45,000 nucleotides of DNA from Sphaeroforma sirkka (Eukaryota; Opisthokonta; Ichthyosporea; Ichthyophonida), in assembly GCA_001586965.3 (NCBI GenBank), contig LUCW03000233.1, positions 1 to 45,000 on the forward strand. The letters run 5' to 3'. The position numbers and the translations under genes are program-made. Every line of letters starts with the position of its first letter. Within the stretch, counting starts at the first letter, position 1. Positions 1-13,300 of this stretch are shown here, piece by piece. A model generated the notes under the pieces. The model was given only the letters and a program-made list of their open reading frames with translations. It was not told the DNA's origin and ran no database searches.

Positions 1-125
1 TATACGTGTATGTGACTAAAATCATATATAGTATTTGACTGTTGTAATTTATATCTAGTTAATGATCTTCATAACTTCCAATCAAACTTGACACGGGGCA
101 CGCAGTGGAGCAGCTTTGAACATAC

Positions 126-420
126 TCGGTGAGCCCCCACCAGTTAGCGCATAGTGTGGCTTCTCTATATGACGAGGCACTGGATTCCGTTTTGATACTT
201 CCCCCAGTACAACCTTAGGATAACCCGTGTACTGCTTCTTCTTAAATCTGTCGAAGAAGGATGTCATCGGTACAGTGGAACGACAGCGTACACTGTCTTT
301 TCGCAGACTACGGTCGAGTGCACGACATGCAAGGGGTAGGGAGCGCGAGACCCGACCGACGCATGGGATCGTGGCGTGAAACATTATCGAATGTGAACAA
401 CGGGTAGTAATAGATTGCAC
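126..420 (-). CDS. METAP1D: METAP1D-like mitochondrial methionine aminopeptidase, first exon (partial gene)
   Basis: The gene reads leftward off the window; only the first exon is visible. It opens with an ATG at 418-420. The first ~50 residues are rich in Arg, Ser and Ala with almost no acidic residues, as expected of a mitochondrial presequence. The stretch NPVPRHIEKPHYALTG then matches the conserved segment just before the catalytic domain of METAP1D/MAP1D enzymes, which remove initiator methionine from organelle-made proteins. The catalytic domain is outside the window. I end the exon at 126 because the next bases on the minus strand read GTATGT, the donor form common in neighbouring genes. 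The frame stays open to 82, so a weaker donor at 87-86 is possible. Identity rests on this one short segment plus the targeting-like N-terminus, hence moderate confidence. Confidence 0.55.
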
Positions 421-996
421 CGTCTTATTGTTAAAAAAAACAAAACAATTATGGCTTGTTCATAGCCTACTAAATTGAACATGTTATGAAGCCATGTTGC
501 TTTTTAATAGTAGAGACCAATATCAAGTTCCCCAATAGGAAATAGTAAACACATCTACAGGACTGTGACTCAGCCTGCGCCCTGCGGGCTGCGGCCTACC
601 GAGTGCAGTCGCCAGTCAGTGCAGTCACAAGAGCGAGAGGGGGTATTATTATTTTATTATTATATATTTATATATTTTTTTAAATAGATCCGATGATTTG
701 TTCAAAATTTGTTCGCATCATCATTTTGTGATCAGAAACCTAAGGCATTATCGATGACTATTTACCAATTAAATCAGAGTATACGAGTAAAGCAACAACA
801 AGAAGTAAACAAAGACAAAAAAAGAACAAATCATATAAATATGCGACAAGACGGGATAGAGTTCATGTATTTAGCGTTCGAATATTGTCGTATAAATATA
901 GCAGTAGTGATAGCTGACGACTGTGGCACATCGATAATTCTTAAGAATTGAACGTGTGTGAGCGCAGTGAGCTCAACAAACGAAAATTTCAATATA
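421..996. promoter_or_regulatory. Shared intergenic region between divergent METAP1D-like and TPP2 genes
   Basis: This 576-bp gap separates two start codons facing away from each other, so it should hold both 5' UTRs and both promoters. A GC-richer patch lies at about 567-640 and an AT-rich patch at about 645-685. No TATA box could be assigned to either gene. A small open frame at 709-951 looks like chance: it has low complexity and no recognisable motif. Confidence 0.4.
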
Positions 997-1171
997 ATGC
1001 CCAGTGTTGAATTCCCCAATGAGCACCTGATTCCAAAGGTATATTACGCAACCACGAGTCATTCGGAATACTTAATCCTATTTTGAAGAGAGATATGGTT
1101 CTGGATACGTATTTGTTGGTACAATACTATAAAAGTATACATATATTCATTGAAGAATACCCATCATTTTG

Positions 1172-1210
<39 letters not shown>

Positions 1211-1212
1211 TC

Positions 1213-1277
<65 letters not shown>

Positions 1278-1292
1278 AGATAAAATATAAAT

Positions 1293-1329
<37 letters not shown>

Positions 1330-4300
1330 GCTTAGAGCAAAAAACTTAGGTGGTCTCTATTGTTGAGATTGCTGGTTTTATTCTTAATATTCGCACAATA
1401 CGTCTATATATCTTTTTGGGACAAGCTACTATCTTTTACGGCCTTGTAAGTGGTTTTTTTGTTCTGTCATGATCATACACAGTTTGACTAATTTACCGGG
1501 TCACACTACACTAATCACAGGATGAAATTGGGTGCTCAAGATTTCTGCAACAAAACCCGTCATACGATGGACGGGGTGTTGTAGTGGCTGTGTTTGACAC
1601 AGGTGTAGATCCAGCTGCCGCTGGACTGCAGGTAATTTATCAGTCTACAAATAGTAATATGTCAAAGAATTAAACCGTTATGATCTGCGAATCAGGAACA
1701 CTACCTCTTAAACCATACAATACCATCGATACTCTGGAAAATTTCGATTCGAATCTGGATAGGGCTTCCGCCAAGGGCCTATCACTTCTTGTTTATCGTG
1801 GTCGTGATAGGGTGCCAGCCCAGTTACGAACGGTACCTCAGTAGATGCTCAGCTACAAATTAGAATTGATTCACAGTCCTTTTCATTCCGACTCAACCTG
1901 CGAAAACGATTTATCTCAGACTACTACAGATGGAAAGCCTAAAGTGATTGACATTATTGATCCCACCGGAAGCAGTGATGTGGACACTTCAAAAGTTGCC
2001 AAAGTCGATGCAGATGGAAATCTTAGCCTTCTGTCAGGTAGGTAGATGCATGAACTACTAATCAAACTAGAGTACCCATTACCGTGGAGCGCTATCGTTT
2101 GGTGCACGTCCTGGGGTAGAGAATACAGCTATGCTGAACGAATTCAAACAAAGTTCTGCAAATCCTTGTTTTCAATGCCGCATGTCTCTATCCTAGCTGT
2201 CCGTATTTGTTGTTTGGTAATCCGTGCCTTCGATCAGATCCTTCATAGTGTGGCAGCCGTCATTGCTGAATGCGAGTCAGAGAGGTCAATAGTCTGTACA
2301 TATTAAGAAATCTCGCTTAAGAGTTTGAAGGTATCTTCCGGGATGTACACGATCGAGACAATAATTTTGTATGTATAGAAGAGGTACCTACAACTATTGC
2401 CAAACCACACAGGTACTGTTATTGCGCCAGCTTGCTTGGGTTTGATTCCTGCTATTCGATATAAAATGAGTTTGTTGTAGACTGTATCAAAATTATTGTA
2501 CTGTTCGCGTCGATTGTACTTAGAAATATCAGTGATGGATTGCAGTGTGTTCTAGTACTCGTACCTCTTTATTGGTCATGTAGTGGCAACGTCAAGCATT
2601 GCATATATTGTTTTTTTCTTTTGAAATCCAAATCGTTAGGAACGCCAACATTGCCTCACCGAGAATATCCGCATGTGCATACGAATTTGTCAGTAATTAT
2701 GACACACATCCCTGTATCTGATCCTCCTCACACAGGCCGAACAATGATTGTACCAGAATGCTGGAAAACAACTTCGGAGACTGAATTCCACATCGGAATT
2801 AAACGGTATGCCTGGTGTTTTTTTCTGCAAATTACATATTCATGTGTCCAACTTTTTCTCAAAGTACATGTGACGGAGCCACAGGCGATTGGTAGGTGAT
2901 GGAATTACTTCGCGACAATGTATTATCTTGCTGGACACTGCACCACAGGGTGTATGAGCTTTACCCGGAGGTTCTGAAGAAACGACTACGCCGCGAAGCG
3001 AAGGAAGATTTTGAAATGAAGCACAATCAGATACTAACCCAGGCGGTACAGGTATGGTCGTCTGTTGTGTGCGCTTTGAAATGAGTCGCGGTTATGCTTT
3101 TGAGATTGGTATGCTGTGAATTGAGTAGTTGAAGTGATGTGTTTTTATCATCTGTCGTTTTTCGAGTGCCGTGATATGTGCCGTGATGTTCGTGCATTTA
3201 AACGTTGTGTATTGCTACGTACGTAGGTACGTTTTCTATTGATGTCGGTTTCTCTACGTTTTGCCAGGCGTGGTGTATCAATTGCATTTTTGAATGACTT
3301 TAGATCAATCACGAGCTAAAGCAAATATACTTACGAAAACCAGCTACGAAGGAGATACCTGAAGTAAGAGGTACCCTCGTGGCAATCGAGAAACTTATCA
3401 GATGGGCATCTGATTTGTGTAGACTTGATGGGAGTACGTTCACATAAAGTCACATTGGTTTGCATACCTAACAATACTACAGACACGGTTGCGCGAACAG
3501 TTTGAGTATAAGATTTAGAATATATTTGTTGAGGCCAAAAAGATCCATGTGCCCCTCAGAAGCAAATTCATGCTTGTAATTTGTAAGAAATGTACCGACA
3601 ACGTAGCGATTTGTTTATTTGTGATGCTTCAGACTTACGCTGTTATTGCGCTGACGAAAATACACACGTACATAAATTCGCTTCCCCTTCTTCGCTCTCT
3701 CTCTCTCGCTTTGACTGTCTCTGCGTACATGCAGGACATGCATGAATGGGATAGCAAGCATCCAAAAAAAGCACCCTTAAATGCGGAGGAGAGAAAGACT
3801 CAGGCAAACTTTGCGGACGCAAAGGATACGCTGGAGAGTGTTGCTAAGGATTATCAGGACTGTGGGCCAGTTGTAGACTGTATCTTGTTTGCAGCCCCAT
3901 CTGATTCAGAGGGCAAATGGCTGTGTTGTGTCGTGCAACCCACGTGCACGTCACTGGAGGATGCAAAGTTGATGCTTGAATACAGATATCGGCAGGAGTA
4001 CGGGCGCTTGTCAGAGGCCAGTATGGTCAACTACTCATTCAATGTCTACTGTGAAGGTGATGTGCTGAGTGTCGTCACCACCAGCGGTGCACATGGCACT
4101 CATGTAGCCTCTATACTGGCTGCCCACCATCCGGATAAGTATGGATGCAACATTTTATTCATAAGTATATCGATGTGTCACTTATCTGATTCAATCAAGC
4201 GGCATTCCGTATTTGTATTAGTTTCTATGTATTAACAGCAATGTAATGCTTTCGGCGTTTAATGATGCTCGTATCATTTTTTTGCTTTATTTGCTTGCGA

Positions 4301-7300
4301 TATATCTGCTTCAGTACCTTGACATTTTTAAAGTGGAGTCGTGATCATTTAGAACATAACCAGAAGCTTCTTATGTTTATTCCTCTCTGAAACTTTATTT
4401 CTGCTCGTCTCTCGCAGTCCGAAAACCAACGGGATCGCACCCGGAGCTCAGATCATCTCAATCAAGATCGGGGACACGCGATTGAATGGAATGGAGACAG
4501 GGACAGGCGTGGCACGTGGGTGGGTGGAAACTATCCTCAAGAAGGCCGATTTGGTTAACATGAGTTATGGTGAGGACGCCGCTGTGTGCAATCGCGGATA
4601 CATCACAGAGCTTGCCAATTATGCTGTACGCGAGAATGACATCGTCTTCGTCACTAGTGCAGGTATCTCATCTTTACTTTAGTTGTAGGTATAGCGAGTA
4701 AGATTTTGGTAAGGCGTATACTTATTTCGTGTAGGTGTAAATTTTCTGATCTTGAAACGTCAATCTTTGCAGTGTATACATTCACTGATGAGATTTTTTT
4801 CGTGGTACTTCTCACGCGATTTTGCAAACCTTGACCTATTCTAAAGTGAAGCCAAAATTGTTTTTTTAATTGGCTTTGAGAATGTCCAACGACTGACTCT
4901 ACTAGCAGTTTCTGCCCATATGCGTGCGTACATATATATGCTCAATAGCAAGAGTATATATGTGTACTGCTGGGCGCGTACACACATGCCAGTAAATACA
5001 TGCGGCATTTGGATAACGTTGCTGTTCTAGAATACGAATTGACACCCGCATTAGCTTTACAAAACGTTTATAATTGAAAGACTCAGTCTCTTCCCCATTC
5101 TCATCAGCTGGCTGACCTCGTTTATCTTTATTTTATTCTTTCGTATCACGCCCTCTGTCCTCTACAATTGTCCATAGGTAACAGTGGCCCTGCGCTGACC
5201 TCGGTGACAGCCCCAGGCGGAACCACCAGTGAGTGCATCTCTGTGGGCGCGTGTGTCAGCCAGCCCATGGTAGATGCTGAGTACTGCATGGCCGGCAGCA
5301 TAGACGCCCCCACTCAGTACACCTGGTCTTCTCGTGGGCCGGCCACCAACGGCTCAGCAGGAGTGACCCTCAGGTACCTGGTCCTTGCTTGCCATATCGC
5401 AGTTTTGTCAATTTCGATGTCAGTAAATCATACCCTTGCCTCGATTCGTTGTTGTTGCCATGGGCACACTCGCGCTGTCCCACACACTAGATTGCCACGA
5501 ACAAGGCTGGCAGGTGCCTCTCGATAAATTTAAGAAGCAAGTGTATCAATATTTGCAATACTTTTTTATCAGACTTGTGGTTGAGATTTTAAGATTGGTT
5601 TACTGTGACTAATGTGGAGATTGCACTTTTCTCACACCTTTGATGTGGTTTCAGTATTCACGGATATATCTATCGCTTTCTTGATAGGCAGCGAGCGTGA
5701 ACAACAATCATGTCCATTTCAATTTTAAATTGTAGTCTTTCGTTAATATTCTATTCGTTTACACTTTTACAGTGCACCCGGTGGAGCCGTTGCATCGGTA
5801 CCAAATTTTACGCTGAATTGCTCACAGCTCATGAATGGTATGTCCATGCTCTAATATACAAAGCACGACGTGATTATATGTTCAGAGATGAGTGGTACTA
5901 CAGGCATGGCTACGTAGACTTACTACTTTCTAGGATTTTTTGTATTGAAGCCCGGAATATAAACGACAATATGTGCAATGGGTGGTGTATCAGAACGCCG
6001 CGGTCGTCTACGCATTATTCACACTTAACATTGTGTGACGTTCTTATACCTCACACAGGTACATCTATGGCCTCACCCAATGCGTGCGGAGGAGTCGCAC
6101 TCCTGCTAAGTGCGCTGAAGCAGAAAAAGGCTCTGTATACTCCACAGGTATGAAAGTGGTGAATATATATATATATATGTATATTGTGAACGTTTACGGA
6201 GTGAGTTGGTGGTATAGTTCTTTTGTTGGTAAATACTGTAGTGTGTTGCACAGCATGCGTATGGTGTGGTCACGGTACATTTACAAGGGACGCTCTTTAT
6301 CGTGTATGGAAATGCAAACTGTTATCCTCAACTCGAACTGTACTATAATTATATTAGGTCACGAATCATCTTGCGGTAAGTATGGCGCACTCAGATTGTG
6401 TGTACAAAGTGGCGCGCTTATTGTGTTCAAGCTTGAAACAGACTTGTTTGTACACGCATGTCTACACAACAAAATGTCTTTTGATTCTTACAAGTCATAC
6501 CATTTCGTCTTGAGTGTTCTACTGATTTTGATATCAATCTAAGGAACGTTTACCTCCACTCTCTTCGGCAGGCAATCAAAAGCTGCCTTGTCGCAACTTG
6601 CGAACCGATCAAAGGCGTGGAATCCCACGCTCAGGGTGCTGGTATCATGCAGGTATGTCTCAGAGCTCAGTGGGCTGCTAGGATGAAATAACGATCCTTT
6701 AAATAATATGTAAACTATGCGCACTCTTATATATTGTATTTCTTCTCTATTCCGCTGATGTTCGATTATTTTTTCTCAATTTCTCTATTCTTCAATGTTA
6801 GTCACGAATCGGTGCATTGCCATCCAATGCATAGTCATACTGTCTTCGCCACTGTACATGGCAGCATATGTGGCCCTAGCCCCTACCAAAAAAATTGCTA
6901 GTTAGCTCTCTTGAGGTTGAGGTCTTCTTATCTCGTTCATTTCATACAAATGTTGATTCACACCACAATTCAGAAACATTTGTACATGTGGCAAAAGCTA
7001 TATACTAAGTTTAACATATTTATATAGTTATGTGCCTAGGTTAGACTAGTTGATAGACACGTATATGAAGACTAAACAACTTTCACATGTACTCTATCTG
7101 TTGATCAGGTGGACCGGGCCTTAAAAGCGTTTTGCGGCGAACCATTGTCGAAAATGGACCAGAATGCATGGGCTGGTTACACTTCGTCCAGTCGGCAATG
7201 CGGTTACGATATCTCTTGCAACTATCATGGTCATCCAAATCGGTGTGTACAGTATAAGTACCTTTTCTAAAGTATCATCTGCTTCCGCTCATAATCAATA

Positions 7301-10300
7301 TATGCTGATACTTAGGGCTGCAAGCTCTGCAGTAGATTCTAAAAGGATATGATAGATACACACTCGAATGTGGTATGCAACGTGTAGCAAGGGAGATTGC
7401 AAACAAGTATATACAAATATGTACAATATCTTGTGCAGAACTGTGGGCTCATGCAATCACGACTTGCAAGCAATGTCGACCTGTTTTGTACATGGGGCTG
7501 ACGAGCTCACTGAGACACAAGTTCGTTGCACACTCGTTTATGATTGATTTTGTTATGTATATGTTCACGCTACCACTTGTCCTTCACGAAGTGGTACACC
7601 GTGATACGACCTGAAAATGCAACCACATTTGCATGGTCACATGCAAACGATTACACCAGCTCACATATACCGTAAATGCACACAATCATACATACAGGGG
7701 TGGTATTTATCTACGAGAGACTTACGAGACATCCCCTGCAACGACTACATGCGCGATTACTGTCAAGCCTTTCTTCTCGAAGAAAATAAGTAACACGTTA
7801 AAGGTGGGTACTACTGACCTGAATTCATTCGTTCAAGTATCGAAAAAATTGATTTCAATCGTGTGATATACTTAATTTCTTTAATTCAATGCTCTGGTTT
7901 CCTTCGGAGTTCAGAAGCGTTGTGAATTTCCAATTCATATTTTATAGCAATGTCTTATAATTGATCTGGTATATGCGTCCGTATTTACAACCTCATTGTA
8001 TGTACATAGACTATGTAATTGTTTATCTCTATGAGATGTCAAAATAAGGGCTATTCAATATTAATCTCTCGAAGATAAGTAGATAATGTATGCCCCATCA
8101 GGAGAGAAGGTTAGTGCTTATGAGGGAGAATTGTCCTGTTAGTGACTATTTATTCATGCCTATCCTTGTTTTTTGATCTGAACTCGTCATTGGAGAGGTA
8201 TTGATATCCCAACGGATCTATGTTCGAAAAACATCACAAGGATTGTATGACTATTCATCTATAGGAGGGTTACGTATGTTCACACCTGTGGAAGCACAAT
8301 CTGTTGCCACATTTAGTTAATGAATTACTACATGTATATTCACCATAGAGTAGCTGTACATATCCCACCATGTGCTTGATCATACGTACGAGTTACGTAC
8401 CTGTACACTACACAAGCGCACACAGCACGTCTCAGACAAATGTGCTCAGATATTTACAGCGCGAACAAGCACACACACACTCACACACTCACGCCAATAG
8501 ACGCATATCTAGATTAGTATGCAGTCCACGTCTTCTCTCGCGTATGACTGTCACTCCGGCAGTTAATTCTCTAATTGCGTACTTGTCTTAATTTCCACTG
8601 TTTTCGTGCGCAATCACAGGTCGATTTTGAACTCAAGTTAATGCTGGAGTGTGAGGCTGATTGGGTAGCACCGCCAAATCATGTTGTGCTCAACTCAACC
8701 GGCCGCGTTTTCAATATTGAAGTGGATATGGACAAAGCTCGCGCCATGAACTTACCTGGCACATATGCCACAACAGGTATTATCTGAAACCTTGTTGCAT
8801 TTTATTCATTGCGTAACTGCGGTTATGTGCGGGTGTAGAAGTTTCTTTCTGAGCCCCAGGACTTTTTGGCGTTGTATGCATATGAGTGTATTGCTAGTGT
8901 ATTGCGTGGTCCAGAAGAGGAAGAAAAGTGTGAAATCTTAAGTTACATAAACGAAGCTGTTTCACTACACTTACAGTTGGTATTTGTTTAATCTCGCTGT
9001 CGCGCACATAACAACGAGTTTGTTTTTTTCTACATTGATGTACTCAGTTGCACTATCTGTCACTTCGACTACATCACGCCTCGAGAGTTTAGAATGCTAT
9101 ACGCATATGCCATATTCAAATACTAAAAACCCCAATTGCAGGCAGATAGTCAACACACACGACGAACCCTGTATATGTGTTTGCAGACGATATGTAAAAC
9201 ACTTGTATATGTCTGCAACTAACCCTTTTTATTGTGTGTGGGGGGGGGGATGCGAGGTCCTTTTCGTTGTGTGAATTCAGTTTAATAGGAATATCCTCGA
9301 TTTATATTTTGGTATCTAGTGTACGCGTATGACTACGATGAGACCTCGGGATTGCCTCTGTTCAGTATACCTGTCACCATCATGATACCTTATGCCAGTA
9401 CCGAAAGCCAGCATATCGTATCACGGGTATGTAATATGAAGTTTGGGATGGGGTTCAAACAATCGCACACACTGAGTGTTAATTACTATATATCCTTTAT
9501 ACTTGTATATGTACTCGTTTTCCTCGCAGGCTGCTTTCCGAATATGGTAGTCAGTACCGATATCTACGACAATGTGATTGTTTTCGTCTTTATCGATGTC
9601 TGTTTTTCATCTGTGGTTCCTTGGTTCGTGACTTACATCCGCTATGTCGCATTTATAACCACGATTGCTGGAATTAGGTGTGGCTGAAGAACCCGTCAAA
9701 CTTATTTTGTCCTGAGACAGCAGTGATTCGTGCACACCTGAAATTTGCGACGCAGGAATTTCACCCTATCGATGTACCGACATGCCTATTGGGAAAAGAA
9801 TTACAATATATTTCGCACTCGCGAACACATATATATACTCACGGAAGCGCATTTTTACTATTAATGTATACAGCAAAGCAATCGCAATAGTAGAATCGAT
9901 GCCGATGTGCAGCAGTCGGAGAAGGTCGACTATACATTCAATGACATCGCATACACACCCGCCCACATGGAACGCCACGTTTTCAGTGTGCCCAGCGGTG
10001 CCACGTGGGCGGATGTGACCGTCACTGTGACTTCAGGCACTCCAGGGTCGTCGAAGGTGTTCATTCTTCACGCACAGCAACTGCATGCGCAGGTGGGCTT
10101 CTTCGTTGTTTCTAACTGGCGTGCCTTGCATTTTGCGTATCTTGCTTTGCCGATTTACACTCCGCCTTTGGCTGTCTTCAGTTCTGCGGTGCCCTGATAC
10201 ATGTATCTTTGTCACTTTTGCGACTAATGCCATTCACATCTAAGGCCGGTCACTCGACGTCCGAGTACAAAACTCGACTTCCGGTCAACGAAGGCATTCC

Positions 10301-13300
10301 GTTGGTACGCTCGTTCCGTGTGATTGGAGGATCCACATTGGAGTTATGTGTGGCCCAGTTTTGGAACAGTCTCGGTGATTGTTTGGTCAGTACACACATT
10401 GAGTTCCATGGAATCATGCCGAATCTCGAGTGCGTTGCGCTGCATGGTGATGATGAGGTGAGAGAAACTTAAGTTATATATTTTTTTGATTGGGTGTCTT
10501 GACTGTTGATCCAATTTTGTAGGCGTGCTATCCCAATCAAAGGTCTCCCGTTGAGCTCTTCCCCGATTGAACCCAGCTAAGTACTTCAGGGAGGATCTTT
10601 TTCTGCTGACAATCGTTTACAAACGGCTACATACCAAAGTGCAATCGCGTGTCTGTTTGGTCACAATTATTCGCATATTTAAATTCAATGTTCCGATTTG
10701 AATTTAATCGATTTCTGAGGTTTTATCGAAGTATATGCTATCGTCTCGAATGTCTATTCGTCAAGCTCTCTGATTATTTTGAACGTTTTTCTAATTTTTG
10801 TTGTAGATTGTCTGAATTGTCTTAATGGCTTAATCGCATTTCGACTTGATTTACTTTTTAATCTGATTTTAGCGAAATGGCCACCTCTATACCTCCGTGG
10901 CCAAAACTGTACTCGCTTGCATTCTCTGCGATTACACTTCAACTATTTGTATATTGCACAACATTGTTGCATTGGTTGGGCTTTTGTTGTATGCTTGTAT
11001 ATGGTGAGAGGGTGTAGTCGTCATTGTCGGAGCACCCGCATCCTCATGTATTCACCCTTTGGAATACTTTACACTGACGTCCATTGTGAATTCCAGGTGG
11101 TACGAGTAGACGCTTTCTGCAAATTGCGTCCGGAAACGCTTGATCCAACTGTGGTTCTGAAAGACATTCGTCAGCACTTTAGGCCAAAAACAACCACTCT
11201 TCGGCCGCTTCCGATAGAGCCCCGAAACACCATGCCTCACAAGGTTGAATTTTGTGTGTACGAGTAAATTTTCTTGAATTATTTACCTGCCTATTAACAC
11301 TGTGCTGAAGTTGAGATCAGCATTCGTGGCATACATAACCACCAGGAGTATATTTTTGGTTCAACGTATGGTGGATTGGATTGTAGTTGTTAGCTGGTTG
11401 TCTCTATGTGTGTATAGTAGTGTGCGAAAGATGATGCTGATCATGTCAAACGCACAAGTGAGAGTGTAACACAGAACACACGTGCACGTAACTTAATCTG
11501 TTTATAGAAATGTATGCTCGGATGTTTAGCACGAAAGTACCAATGCAAAACGATATCCTTTGTCAACCGGGGCGGTGCGTAGTTCAATTTCATATTTCGT
11601 GCACTATGATACCACAGAGGTGGCGGTTAAAGTGATATGTACCGGCCTGTCAGTCTACCATAGCATTTGTCAGTGAGTCTCTTTACTATTGACAGCTCCA
11701 TGGAAGTAGATAGTCTTCTATAAAACTCAGAGAAGTGCTCAATAGAAACAGTCTACGTGTGGATCTCAACAGTTTTGTTGTAACCGGAGAAATATGTGCA
11801 GATTTTGTCCTGTTCACATTTAGACGCTCGTGCATAATACTTGGTGAAAGTCACATGAACACGTACCTTTGCCATACCCCTCACACGTTTGACGATGAAT
11901 GGTTGCATTAGGGTCCTGTGTACGAGCTGCTGCTACAATATGAGTTCAAACAGGAAGAATCAGAAAGCTCGCAAGTAACTCCTAGATTCCCTTTGCTCAA
12001 CGGCACACTGTACGAGAGTGTATTTCAACAGCAACTCTGCGTTATATTGGACAAGAAAAACCGTGTGCATGTGTGGAGTGATGCCTTCCCCAGCAAGTGC
12101 AAGCTTCCCAAGGGAGAGTATATCGCTCGATTACAGGTATTCCATGACATTCCTAGACGTAAAAGTTTTCGTTAACATATGTATCTGCGGTTATGTAGAC
12201 CTTTTGTTTGTATTTTTTTTAGATCAGTGTTTTGTTAAAGAAGATCTGTATCTCTTTTGAGAAGGGCAAAATTGATAGTGTCAATCGTACTTCTGATGTG
12301 ACTTCTGCAGCATACATACATGACCTACACGCAGGACACATATTCGCACCGCACACCTGCATGCCAAGCTTTAAGCAGTGGTATTCACAGTGTTTCTGCG
12401 TATTTTTTTTATAAAACCACTTCAACTATATTACTTTGATCAGGTCTGTTCGTACAACTTGGCACAACTCGAACGTCTACGAAATATGTTGCTGGTGCTC
12501 GAAACGAAATTGCAGAAGGATATCCCATTAGACGTCTACCCTACATTCGAAAAAGCTGTAGTAAAGTATGTCACATTCTCAAAAGTCATCCCAGGGCGGT
12601 GAAAATTTAATAATGTATGCGTGTGGGTTTGGGTGCACAATTATGCGAACACAGTTTTATCTATATTGGCATCTGTGAATACTCGTTGTGGTATGTTCAT
12701 GAGAATGTAGCAGGCTCACAAACCATCGATATTTGTGCATACGAGCATGTCTGTGATTTGCCCAGACTGGTGCATATCGGATGTATATATAATCTGATAT
12801 CAAACTTCTATGTGTCGTACAATATGTTAATTCGGCGCAGTCCATTAAGTGTATGTATAATTATACGTGAACGTGTACACATATATAGTATTCCGTACTT
12901 ATATATATATATGATATGGTAGCACTGGTTGTAATCATATACCTTTGAGTGAATATATTTCATGAGAATCACTTTTATATAAACTGAACATATCGCATAT
13001 CGTCCGTCATGTGGTATTATAAACTCCTATATTCTCCTATGTTGGCTATAAGCTACTCCATTGTGAACTTTTCGAGTCAGATCAGTCAGTACATTGTTTT
13101 ATTCACGCTCGAGACTGCATATGACGCTGAGTGTTCATTTTGTATTCGTTTGAAGTTTCCTTCTTGTTCGCACACTTTACATTGGCCAGATGGCCTACTT
13201 CCGTTGCCAATATGAAAATATTATTCTATAATATATTTTGTTGATATTTTTTAAGTATAAGTTTCAAGGTTATCCGTAGTTTTAACATATCTGAATGTCC

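Noticed and set aside
709..1019. Overlapping small ORFs on both strands between the divergent genes
   Set aside because: No motifs; one overlaps TPP2 exon 1 on the opposite strand.
1083..1366. Two ORFs rich in Ile/Tyr and Val/Cys repeats
   Set aside because: They are translations of the TA/TG microsatellite inside TPP2 intron 1.
2431..2450. GGGTTTGATTCCTGC, resembling a tRNA B box in a TPP2 intron
   Set aside because: No A box or cloverleaf upstream at the right distance.
6084..6542. 152-aa plus-strand ORF
   Set aside because: It is an out-of-frame reading through TPP2 exon 10 and the following intron.
10754..11267. ORFs around TPP2 exon 18 on both strands
   Set aside because: The plus-strand frame is intron sequence read into the exon; the minus-strand ones are shadows.
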